DNA from: a gamma proteobacterium symbiont of Lucinoma myriamae
Lineage (GTDB): Bacteria > Pseudomonadota > Gammaproteobacteria > GRL18
Length of the DNA: 5,618 nt
Reading direction: 5' to 3'
Assembly: GCA_025655635.1 (NCBI GenBank)
Contig: JAHXIM010000324.1
Coordinates: 1-5,618, forward strand
The translations under genes were made by a program, and so were the position numbers. The notes beneath the pieces are model-generated. The model made no database searches. It was not told the DNA's origin and saw nothing but the letters and a program-made list of their open reading frames with translations. Below, piece by piece: positions 1-5,618 of this stretch; position 1 is the stretch's first letter, and each line of letters begins with the position of its first letter.

Positions 1-3
1 TAT

Positions 4-87
4 AACATTTCTGGTTGATCTGGTCACTCAAAATCAGGATTAATTCCTTATATTTCAAATAGATAATATGTTTTTCAGGGTTGACTA
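4..87 (+). repeat. Left copy of 84-nt inverted repeat
   Basis: This segment matches the reverse complement of 5535-5618 at 77 of 84 positions without gaps. Four of the seven mismatches fall between 34 and 40, and the other three are T/C differences at 16, 51 and 81. Similarity stops sharply after 87, where the DUF4136-type coding remnant begins, so 87/88 is a junction. The outer side cannot be judged because the partner copy reaches the window end. The inner boundary carries CAGGGTTGACTA. A dispersed repeat such as the end of an insertion sequence is the likely explanation, but no transposase domain or target duplication is visible, so no family is assigned. Confidence 0.93.
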
Positions 88-334
88 AGTATGGAACAGG
101 TCAGGGTATTGCCAATAGCAATTATAGTTTCTCCAGGCGAATATTGATCATTGATCTGGTGTCCCGAGACAATAACCGTCTGATATGGCGTGGCTCTGCT
201 CCCACACGTATCACAGCAGATGATAACGAACAAAAAAACGAAAGGCACTAAATGACGCCGTTAAAGTGATACTAGCCCCCTTTCCACCAAAAAATAATTT
301 TACTTCTTTAAAAACACCGGTCTTTGACGAGTAA
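88..334 (+). pseudogene. DUF4136-type lipoprotein remnant, 5'-truncated and frameshifted
   Basis: Two frames together give the C-terminal half of a DUF4136-like protein, a family of small, often lipid-anchored envelope proteins of unknown function. The first frame (codons from 87 to the TAA at 249-251) contains ILIIDLVSRDNNRLIWRGSA, which resembles the family core of a hydrophobic strand, D-L-V, then L-I-W-R-G. The second frame (from about 239 to the TAA at 332-334) continues with ALNDAVKVILAPFPPK, which looks like the usual family ending with A-V, I-L and F-P-P. The switch is a -1 shift at the A7 run 232-238; one extra A would restore a single frame. The N-terminal half, with any lipoprotein signal, is absent because the coding similarity begins at the repeat junction. 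No convincing start codon or ribosome site precedes it. The family call rests on remembered motifs, and a disrupted gene is more likely than a functional one. Confidence 0.66.
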
Positions 335-356
335 TTCCAACAGCTGTTTTTATCTT

Positions 357-1851
357 CTATAAAACAGGTGACAGCAGATAAAAGATGCGGCTGATGGCTT
401 TAAACCAAAATGGCCGCTGTTCAAAACCTTTAATACTGTCCATAAAGCAATTTTTAAAATCATATTCCAGCATACAGGCCACTTGCTGATTAAAATCTGA
501 ATCAGCCACATAGGCCATGATTTCAAAGTTCAGGTGGATTGAACGATTGTCCAGATTCATGGTACCCACAGCTGCCAGATTATCATCGATTAAAATCACT
601 TTTTGATGACTGAAGCCTTTGGTATAGCGATAAATTTTAATATTGTAACCCTTCAGTTCCCGATAATAGGCAAACGAAGTGAGATAGACAAAATATTTAT
701 CATATTTTTCCGGCAATATCAGACGAATATCAACCCCTCTAAGGGCGGCATTTTTTAAGGCATTAATCACTTCTGCATCCGGCACAAAATAAGGTGAAGC
801 AATCCATACTCGAGACTTTGCCTGATTAATTAAGGCACAGATAAAAAGTGAACAGGCCGGCTTTTCATCTGCGGGCCCGGTATCCAGCAGCAAAATATTC
901 TGATTACAATGAGCTGCAGTGCCCAATGTTTTATGACAATCCTGAATTGTGCTGTTACACACTGTTTCAGCACGTTGTACCAGCCAGTTCAGTTCAGGTA
1001 TTTCACCCACACTCCAGTACCAGTCTTTCACAAAAACGCCCTGAGTAGCCTGTACCGAGGGACCTTGCAGCATGACATGGGTATCACGCCAATACCCCAT
1101 ACTCTCATCTTCACCCAGATATTCTCTCCCCAGATTCAAACCGCCGACAAATGCCTTTAAGCCATCAATGATAAGTATTTTTCGATGATTCCTGAAATTT
1201 ATATGTAAGTACTTACTTACTCCATTACGCTCATTAAATGAAGAAACATGCGCCCCTGCCTGACGTAATTCCTGTAGATAACGCGATGACAGACTAAGCG
1301 AACCCAGACCATCATAAAGAAAATAAACACGTACACCCTGCTGCATTTTTTCTGTCAGCAGTTTACGAAATACTTCGCCAACATGATCATCGTGAATAAT
1401 ATAAAACATAATCTTCTGCCTGCTCAATTGCCTTGAGCATGGCCTGATAGGTTTTTTGCCCATTGATTAATAATTGTGCTGAATTACTGGAGGTAAATGG
1501 CAGATGCCCCAGATTGCTCAGCGTATTAGTAACATCTTCAAGGCCTTTGATATCAGTCATATGATATTGCTGAATTTCCTGTAACGCCTTGCGTGCTGTT
1601 TCAATATCCTCCAGACGTGCCTGACGAAAACTTTCCATATAGCCATGAAAACGACTATTACCAAAGATCCAGTATAGGGGTAGTATGAACAGTGGAATAA
1701 TACTCAGACTGATAGCCCAGGCAACTGCTGCCTGAGAAGTACGCGTATTTAAAATAGCATGGATAGCTGAATAAACACCGGCCATTTCAAGTAACAGATA
1801 GAGCATAGCAAAGAGATATAGTGGTTCTTCAATCATTTCCACTTCTAACAT
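357..1851 (-). pseudogene. cls: Cardiolipin synthase (PLD family), frameshifted
   Basis: Cardiolipin synthase condenses phosphatidylglycerol with a second phospholipid at the inner membrane. The N-terminal part (1851 down to the TGA at 1387-1389) has two hydrophobic segments, around residues 8-30 and 38-62, then W-I-F-G-N as in the PLDc_N region. The C-terminal part, in another frame from about 1413 to the TAG at 357-359, carries both phospholipase D signatures: HRKILIID with GGLN (near 1187-1135) and HQKVILID with GTMNLDNRS (near 608-550). It ends in LLSPVL, the normal family C-terminus. Together the parts give close to the usual 480 residues. The break lies near 1400-1413, where AEDYVL in one frame is followed by YIIHDD in the next. 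The family has about two more residues there (typically F/L-Q-Y), so a small deletion of 2 nt modulo 3 fits. The ATG at 1851 has AAGGA 10 nt upstream. Sequencing error is an alternative to genuine inactivation. Confidence 0.88.
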
Positions 1852-1879
1852 TTAAGGTAATTCCTTATTTAATATCTGT

Positions 1880-1885
1880 TATAAT
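1880..1885 (+). promoter_or_regulatory. Candidate -10 box for mobA
   Basis: A perfect TATAAT lies in the 85-nt region between the divergent cls and mobA starts. It would place transcription initiation near 1892, some 45 nt before the preferred mobA ATG. No good -35 box is found at a 16-18 nt spacing, where the sequence is gtaatt-like. The call rests on the -10 match and position only. Confidence 0.38.
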
Positions 1886-1936
1886 CCACATTTTTTAATA
1901 CACAGGCTCACTCTATTGTATGCTTCCAACAATTCT

Positions 1937-2518
1937 ATGCAAATAACTGGTCTTATTTTAGCTGGTGGTCGTTCAAGCCGAATGGATGGCCATGATAAAG
2001 GTCTGCTTAAATTACACGGGCGGCCAATGATCAGCCATGTCATTGACAAGCTAAAACCACAAGTTGAACAAATTTTAATCAGCGCCAATCGGCATCTTGA
2101 TGACTATCAAAAATTTGGCTATGAAGTACTTGTCGATGATTATGATGATTATCGCGGCCCGTTGGCAGGTATGTCTCGCGGCCTTGCTCAAAGCAAAAGT
2201 GAGTACTTACTTACTGTACCCTGTGACGGCCCGTTATTACCCATGGATCTGGCCAGCAGAATGCTGGCTTATGCTCAGAAAAAAAAAGCCAAAGCAGTAT
2301 TGGTATTTGATGGTCAATACAACCAACCTACTTATAATTTAATTCATAAGGATTTATTGGCCCATTTAAATTATTCCTTGGTAAATAATGAGCACAAACT
2401 GGGTAAATGGTTAATGGATAACGGCGCACTTAAGCTGGATTTTTCAGATCAAAAATCAGCCTTTTTAAATGTCAACACACCAGATGATCTGAACTTACTC
2501 AGTCAGCAATTAAGTTAA
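1937..2518 (+). CDS. mobA: Molybdenum cofactor guanylyltransferase MobA
   Basis: MobA transfers GMP from GTP to molybdopterin-molybdenum in the cytoplasm, giving the dinucleotide cofactor used by DMSO-reductase-type enzymes. The 193-residue protein matches the family end to end. It has the nucleotide-binding loop LAGGRSSRMDGHDKG (residues 8-22, Lys21), GPLAGM at 74-79, the acidic metal site PCD at 95-97, and the C-terminal FLNVNTPDDL at 177-186. One detail differs from E. coli MobA: RMGG reads RMDG, so the first glycine of that pair is Asp17. I take this as tolerated because everything else is intact. I prefer the ATG at 1937 because MQITGLILAGG then begins as the family does. A TTG at 1916 in the same frame adds seven residues and has AGG 9 nt before it, so it remains possible; no Shine-Dalgarno precedes the ATG. 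The gene is divergent from cls and ends 16 nt from the convergent neighbour. No mobB or molybdoenzyme gene is present here. Confidence 0.93.
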   Translation: MQITGLILAGGRSSRMDGHDKGLLKLHGRPMISHVIDKLKPQVEQILISANRHLDDYQKFGYEVLVDDYDDYRGPLAGMSRGLAQSKSEYLLTVPCDGPLLPMDLASRMLAYAQKKKAKAVLVFDGQYNQPTYNLIHKDLLAHLNYSLVNNEHKLGKWLMDNGALKLDFSDQKSAFLNVNTPDDLNLLSQQLS

Positions 2519-2534
2519 GTTTCAGCAACTCAAA

Positions 2535-3443
2535 TTAGTCATCCAGTGTTTTCAGCATTTGTTTAGCAATAGCGGTCACTTTTTTATCTTTACTAATGCT
2601 GATAATCTTTTCAAAAGCCTCAATTGACTGCTCAATCATTTCATCCATATAACCGACAATACCAGCCGCTTCCTGCATACCACCAATGAGATCTTTTATT
2701 TCTGGCGGCAGCTCAGGATCATTGAGCAATTCATTGGTTGCCAATGATAATTCCTGCTCATCTTCAAAAAAATCTTCTTCAGAAAATAATTGTTCGTCTT
2801 TAATTCGTTTTAATTCATTATCCCGACCGGTTTTACCATTAAAAACCACGCCTTCAAATATTTCTTCCAGAACAAGGTTTACTTTATGAATATCAAAATG
2901 CTCAGCATCAAAACCTTCACCCAGCCATTCTATTAATTCTTCGTATTCATCATCATCCGGCGCAGCTAATTGCTCCAGCATGTGCTGATATCTCCATGGC
3001 CCGCCGCAGTCTTCAGGAGGACATGAGCGCTTACCCTTGGTACAAACCACAGAAAACTGTCCCTTTTTGTGAGGCAGGATTTTTTCTAAAATAATTTTAT
3101 GTTCCCAACCATCACCAAAATCGTATTCATACTTAATCCAGTCTTTCTCCTGTTTAAGAATTTCATTGATCAGTACCATAGATTCATCAACGGCATCACC
3201 ACCAAAGTCCATCATAAACTCTTCATCATCCTGAAGGTTATAAACAACACCATCGCGATCAATAAACTGATGTAAATGACTGCCATCCCAGCCCATACTG
3301 ATCTGAATAGCATCATGTAAGGCATCCATTGTCATGCGGCTGTCCACAACCAGACGTCGCCAGATGGGCGGCTTTATATTATTTAAAACAACTTTAATCT
3401 GATAATTCTGCCGCAGATGAACAACATTTGATGGTGAACTCAT
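2535..3443 (-). CDS. Plasmid pRiA4b ORF-3-like protein with acidic C-terminal extension
   Basis: Residues about 12-195 carry the marks of the pRiA4b ORF-3 family (Pfam PRiA4_ORF3): an opening with PPIWRRL (25-31), the LHDAIQISMGWDGSHLHQF segment (42-60), YDFGDGWEH (107-115) and CPPEDCGGPWRY (141-152). The cysteine pair and the surrounding H/D residues suggest a metal or ligand site, but the family has no established biochemical role. From about residue 195 to 302 the protein continues with a mostly acidic, probably helical tail (SEEDFFEDEQE near 221-231) that is not part of the core family. The ATG at 3443 has a weak purine-rich stretch (AGAGAA) upstream. The gene is convergent with mobA and divergent from exbB, so it is probably transcribed alone. 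The family is often associated with plasmids and mobile DNA, but it is also common on chromosomes. Family assignment is firm; function is unknown. Confidence 0.9.
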   Translation of the reverse strand: MSSPSNVVHLRQNYQIKVVLNNIKPPIWRRLVVDSRMTMDALHDAIQISMGWDGSHLHQFIDRDGVVYNLQDDEEFMMDFGGDAVDESMVLINEILKQEKDWIKYEYDFGDGWEHKIILEKILPHKKGQFSVVCTKGKRSCPPEDCGGPWRYQHMLEQLAAPDDDEYEELIEWLGEGFDAEHFDIHKVNLVLEEIFEGVVFNGKTGRDNELKRIKDEQLFSEEDFFEDEQELSLATNELLNDPELPPEIKDLIGGMQEAAGIVGYMDEMIEQSIEAFEKIISISKDKKVTAIAKQMLKTLDD

Positions 3444-3444
3444 T

Positions 3445-3469
3445 GTATAATTCTCTAGAATAGTTCTCT
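3445..3469 (-). promoter_or_regulatory. Tandem 12-nt direct repeat upstream of pRiA4b-like gene
   Basis: On the minus strand, AGAGAACTATTC and AGAGAATTATAC lie one nucleotide apart, 10 of 12 bases matching, ending just before the ATG at 3443. The second unit supplies the only purine-rich stretch that could act as a ribosome site. The phase and position could suit a repressor site, but two short AT-rich units can arise by chance, so this is a weak call. Confidence 0.22.
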
Positions 3470-3542
3470 GTGATTGGGTTTACAGGACACTTTAACACTT
3501 ATCACTAAGAGACAAAAATAAATATCAATTCTGCTCTAAATC

Positions 3543-3572
3543 AAGACATTTATTCTTTATTTCAGGTAAAAT
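3543..3572 (+). promoter_or_regulatory. Candidate promoter of the exbB-exbD-tonB operon
   Basis: AAGACA (3543-3548) and TAAAAT (3567-3572) are separated by 18 nt, each with partial match to sigma-70 boxes (4/6 and 5/6). Transcription would start near 3579, leaving a short leader before the ATG at 3606. I found no convincing Fur-type operator in 3444-3605, although iron control is common for such operons. This was judged by eye in an AT-rich region. Confidence 0.3.
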
Positions 3573-3605
3573 CATGCCTCATTTATTTACTAAAGATCGA
3601 TTATT

Positions 3606-4277
3606 ATGATTGTGACAGATATATTTGATAAAGGTGGCATTATCGTCTGGATACTGGCCGGTTACTCATTTATTGCCCTGACGATTTTATTTGAACGGGT
3701 CATCCGCTTTACCTTTATGGGCAGTCCCGCAAGAAACACAGAACACAATTTACTTGAAGCACTTAAACAGTGCCAGCCGGACACCATTATCAATAATATG
3801 CGTGGCCCGGAGGGGCGTTTATTACAAGGTATGCTGCAAGCGTCAAAAGATGGCATCCATGATCTTAATCGAGTCGCCATTCGCCTGGGCAGCTTTGAAT
3901 TAAATAAAATGGAAAAAGGCTTCCGCACCTTATCCTTTCTTGGCAATACTGCACCGCTACTAGGTCTTTTAGGAACAATTATCGGCATGATCAAGGCCTT
4001 TATGGTTATTGAACAGGCTGGCGGTCAGGTAGATGCTCAGGCACTGGCTGGCGGTATCTGGGAAGCTATGCTCACTACTGGAGTGGGTCTGGCAGTTGCT
4101 ATTCCAGTATTACTTCTTTTACACCTGCTCGAATCCACTGCCGATAAACGCGCTCAAAGTATGCGCAACTTTGCCTCCATAATGATTGAGTATTTCCCCA
4201 AGGACAACAATAACCTGCCCACAGAAGAAGATATAGAAGCGACTCATCATCGTAATGGTGTGACTCATGCAGTTTGA
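3606..4277 (+). CDS. exbB: ExbB proton channel subunit (MotA/TolQ/ExbB family)
   Basis: ExbB forms the inner-membrane pentamer that, with ExbD, uses proton flow to energise TonB. The 223-residue protein has three membrane segments, at about 10-30, 112-135 and 150-175, with a cytoplasmic loop between the first two. Conserved residues can be placed by comparison with E. coli ExbB: APLLGLLGTIIGMI supplies Thr124, and GGIWEAMLTTGVGLAVAIP supplies Glu153 and Thr158, equivalent to the channel residues Glu176 and Thr181. The long periplasmic N-terminus of the E. coli type is missing, so this is the short form. The only nearby purine stretch is AAAGA, about 10 nt before the ATG, a weak ribosome site. 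The last 11 nt overlap exbD, which suggests translational coupling. The family also includes TolQ; the tonB gene downstream decides for ExbB. Function and family are secure. Confidence 0.95.
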   Translation: MIVTDIFDKGGIIVWILAGYSFIALTILFERVIRFTFMGSPARNTEHNLLEALKQCQPDTIINNMRGPEGRLLQGMLQASKDGIHDLNRVAIRLGSFELNKMEKGFRTLSFLGNTAPLLGLLGTIIGMIKAFMVIEQAGGQVDAQALAGGIWEAMLTTGVGLAVAIPVLLLLHLLESTADKRAQSMRNFASIMIEYFPKDNNNLPTEEDIEATHHRNGVTHAV

Positions 4278-4719
4278 GGGACGCAGACGCACCAGCCATG
4301 TCCCAAATTTAACGCCTTTGATTGATATTGTTTTTCTGCTGCTGGTCTTTTTTATGCTGACTTCACATTTTGTGCGTGATGAAGTGATCAATATTGATCT
4401 ACCCGAAGCAGACAGTGGTGAAGCACTGGATGAACCTCAACAAGTCGAAGTTATTATTACCGAAGCCGGTGAGTATTCACTTCAGAGTCAAATTGTCTCT
4501 CTGGAAACATTAGAAACTCTGTTAGTAGAAGAACTGAAAAATCAGAAAGAGAAAGTGGTACGCATCCGGGGTGATGAAAACGTCGATTTAGGGATTGCTA
4601 TCGGTGCCTTCGATGCCGCACGCAAAGCTGGTGCTTCAGGGGTAGATATTGTTACCATTGATCATCCGGTCACGGCTAAACCTCTACCTGCTGCATTACC
4701 TGATAGCTCAAGCAATTAA
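4267..4719 (+). CDS. exbD: ExbD energy-transducing protein (ExbD/TolR family)
   Basis: ExbD sits in the pore of the ExbB pentamer and carries the protonatable aspartate that couples the proton gradient to TonB. The 150-residue protein has a short cytoplasmic N-terminus rich in arginine, one membrane helix (about 18-34), and a periplasmic domain of the ExbD/TolR fold. NLTPLIDIVFLLLVFF (14-29) contains Asp20, equivalent to Asp25 of E. coli ExbD. The periplasmic part shows the family pattern, with V-V-R-I-R-G-D around 97-103 and a G-I-A-I-G-AFDAARKAG helix near 109-122. The ATG at 4267 lies inside the end of exbB and no other start fits the family's short N-terminus. The C-terminal tail (about 134-150) is rich in proline, alanine and serine and is not conserved. 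Expression probably depends on coupling to exbB, as no strong ribosome site is seen. Confidence 0.95.
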   Translation: MQFEGRRRTSHVPNLTPLIDIVFLLLVFFMLTSHFVRDEVINIDLPEADSGEALDEPQQVEVIITEAGEYSLQSQIVSLETLETLLVEELKNQKEKVVRIRGDENVDLGIAIGAFDAARKAGASGVDIVTIDHPVTAKPLPAALPDSSSN

Positions 4720-4720
4720 A

Positions 4721-5533
4721 ATGACCCAGGTTTCTTTATCTCGGCATTTATTCTGGTATTCCCTGCTCAATTCAAACCGCTTTGTCTGGTCACTGGCTAT
4801 TGTATTTTCACTGACAATACATTATTGTTTATTTTTTCATAAAAACAAACAATACAATGCCTTACCAGACATGGTGATTCAGGAAACCATTACTCATGTG
4901 CGTTTTTCCAGCGTCACCCCTCCACCAATTACCGTAGTTGAACCACAAATCGAAATACCAAAACCTGAACCAGTTATTCCACCAGAACCAACACCTGTGG
5001 AAGAAAAAATAGTTGAAGAAAAAAAGCCCGAGCCTATTATTAAAAAAAAGGTCAAACCTAAGCCAAAACCCAAACCTAAGCCCAAGAAAAAACCTAAACC
5101 TAAACCTAAACCTAAACCAGTAAAAAAGGTACAGAAAGTAAAGGTCAAGCCAACACCTGCAGCACAACCTGTTGCACACAATACTGTACCACCTGTTAAA
5201 GAAGTTAAAATATCTCCTGTGCAGTCTAAAGCAGACCAACGCCTTATAGAGCAGACCAGAAAAAGTTATCAGGCCCTCTTAATGCGTCATATTGAAGTAC
5301 ATAAACACTATCCCAGAGTGGCTCGAAAACGCAAAATTGAAGGTAAAATTCAAGTTTCATTTACACTATTAGCCAATGGGGATATTAAAAATCTGATGAT
5401 AAACGGCAAGCGAAGTATTTTAAAAAAGGCAACTAAAAATGCCATTGATAATGCCTTACCTATGCCACAACCGCCAAAAAAATTATCCGTGCCTATGAAT
5501 ATAAAATTTTATATGAATTATTTCTTAAAATAA
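4721..5533 (+). CDS. tonB: TonB, energy transducer to outer-membrane transporters
   Basis: TonB spans the periplasm and delivers energy from ExbB-ExbD to TonB-dependent receptors for siderophores, haem, vitamin B12 and similar cargo. The 270-residue protein has, in order: a membrane anchor (about 20-39) with Ser30 and His34 in the S-x-x-x-H spacing of E. coli Ser16/His20; a proline-rich periplasmic spacer (about 67-150), in which glutamate-proline is followed by lysine-proline repeats (109-133); and the C-terminal TonB domain (about 182-270) with HYPRVARKRKIEGKIQVSF and the LPMPQPP segment. The ATG at 4721 is one nucleotide after the exbD stop; a longer reading from 4649 would overlap exbD and add no conserved sequence, so I reject it. 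The protein ends normally, and its stop lies 1 nt before the right repeat. No receptor gene is in the window, so the partner is unknown. Confidence 0.95.
   Translation: MTQVSLSRHLFWYSLLNSNRFVWSLAIVFSLTIHYCLFFHKNKQYNALPDMVIQETITHVRFSSVTPPPITVVEPQIEIPKPEPVIPPEPTPVEEKIVEEKKPEPIIKKKVKPKPKPKPKPKKKPKPKPKPKPVKKVQKVKVKPTPAAQPVAHNTVPPVKEVKISPVQSKADQRLIEQTRKSYQALLMRHIEVHKHYPRVARKRKIEGKIQVSFTLLANGDIKNLMINGKRSILKKATKNAIDNALPMPQPPKKLSVPMNIKFYMNYFLK
5093..5116 (+). repeat. CCTAAA hexanucleotide tandem repeat inside tonB
   Basis: Four perfect CCTAAA units encode Pro-Lys dipeptides in the periplasmic spacer of TonB. Looser copies of the same pattern extend upstream to about 5053. Because the unit is six nucleotides, changes in copy number would keep the frame and alter only the spacer length. 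Confidence 0.85.
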
Positions 5534-5534
5534 G

Positions 5535-5618
5535 TAGTCAGCCCTGAAAAACATATTATCTATTTGAAATGTAAGGAATTATCCCTATTTTTGAGTGACC
5601 AGATCGACCAGAAATGTT
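5535..5618 (-). repeat. Right copy of 84-nt inverted repeat
   Basis: Reverse complement of the left copy at 4-87, with 77 of 84 positions identical. It begins one nucleotide after the tonB stop codon and continues to the window end. The inner boundary reads TAGTCAGCCCTGAAAAAC on the plus strand. The region after tonB holds no recognisable hairpin terminator before this element, so transcription from the operon may run into it. An outward frame stays open across the whole copy, but the differences from the left copy change the encoded residues, so coding is not supported there. Confidence 0.93.

Noticed and set aside
14..160. Similarity between the repeat (VDLVT) and the DUF4136 remnant (IDLVS), with TTGATCTGGT shared
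   Set aside because: The match is only ten bases and five residues; not enough to claim the repeat derives from the same gene.
344..367. Hairpin-like CTGTTTTTAT / ATAAAACAG between the convergent DUF4136 remnant and cls, a possible bidirectional terminator
   Set aside because: The stem is AT-rich with a bulge and overlaps the cls stop codon, so stability is doubtful.
1463..1851. The two cls halves as separate split-gene proteins
   Set aside because: The downstream half would start with residues read from the wrong frame and has no ribosome site or membrane anchor; a frameshift is the simpler account.
1208..2215. Shared 14-mer AGTACTTACTTACT at 1208-1221 (in cls) and 2202-2215 (in mobA)
   Set aside because: Both copies encode normal residues of their own proteins on opposite strands; with only two copies and low complexity, chance codon use explains it.
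4649..4720. Upstream ATG giving TonB a 24-residue N-terminal extension
   Set aside because: The extension overlaps the end of exbD, and the ATG at 4721, one nucleotide after the exbD stop, gives a normal TonB N-terminus.
5093..5116. Telomere-like (CCTAAA)n array
   Set aside because: It lies within the tonB reading frame and encodes the expected Lys-Pro spacer; no telomere context exists.
4862..5239. Long minus-strand frames opposite tonB with Phe/Arg- or Gly/Leu-rich products
   Set aside because: They are low-complexity shadows of the Lys-Pro repeats, with no family resemblance.

Overview
The window looks like a piece of a gammaproteobacterial chromosome. The sequence is moderately AT-rich. 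MobA, ExbB, ExbD, TonB and a PLD-type cardiolipin synthase all look proteobacterial, and the TonB membrane anchor keeps the S-x-x-x-H motif of the enteric protein. The genus cannot be read from the sequence, and the lineage is inferred from family resemblance only.

Layout: positions 4-87 and 5535-5618 are two copies of one 84-nt sequence in opposite orientation (77/84 identical, no gaps). They reach the window edges, so the repeated unit may continue outside. Just inside the left copy is a remnant of a DUF4136-type lipoprotein gene (about 88-334, +). Its 5' half is missing at the repeat junction and its 3' end is shifted by -1 at an A7 run. Convergent to it is a cardiolipin synthase gene (357-1851, -), which is complete in content but split by a frameshift near 1400-1413. 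A short divergent region separates this from mobA (1937-2518, +), which faces a pRiA4b ORF-3-like gene (2535-3443, -) tail to tail. A 162-nt divergent intergenic region then leads into the exbB-exbD-tonB operon (3606-5533, +). Its three genes overlap or nearly touch, and the last stop codon ends 1 nt before the right repeat.

How the genes work together: exbB, exbD and tonB encode a complete energy-transduction complex that uses the inner-membrane proton gradient to drive outer-membrane TonB-dependent transporters. No such transporter is in the window. MobA matures the molybdenum cofactor to its dinucleotide form. Cls would make cardiolipin, but the gene as read is broken. These genes share no single pathway, and the middle of the window reads as ordinary chromosomal content.

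The unusual part is the frame around it: the inverted repeats, the gene cut at the left junction, and two frameshifted genes side by side at the left end. Insertion sequences or another dispersed element on both sides would explain this, with gene decay next to one of them. No transposase is visible, and I see no clear new defence, toxin or RNA system.
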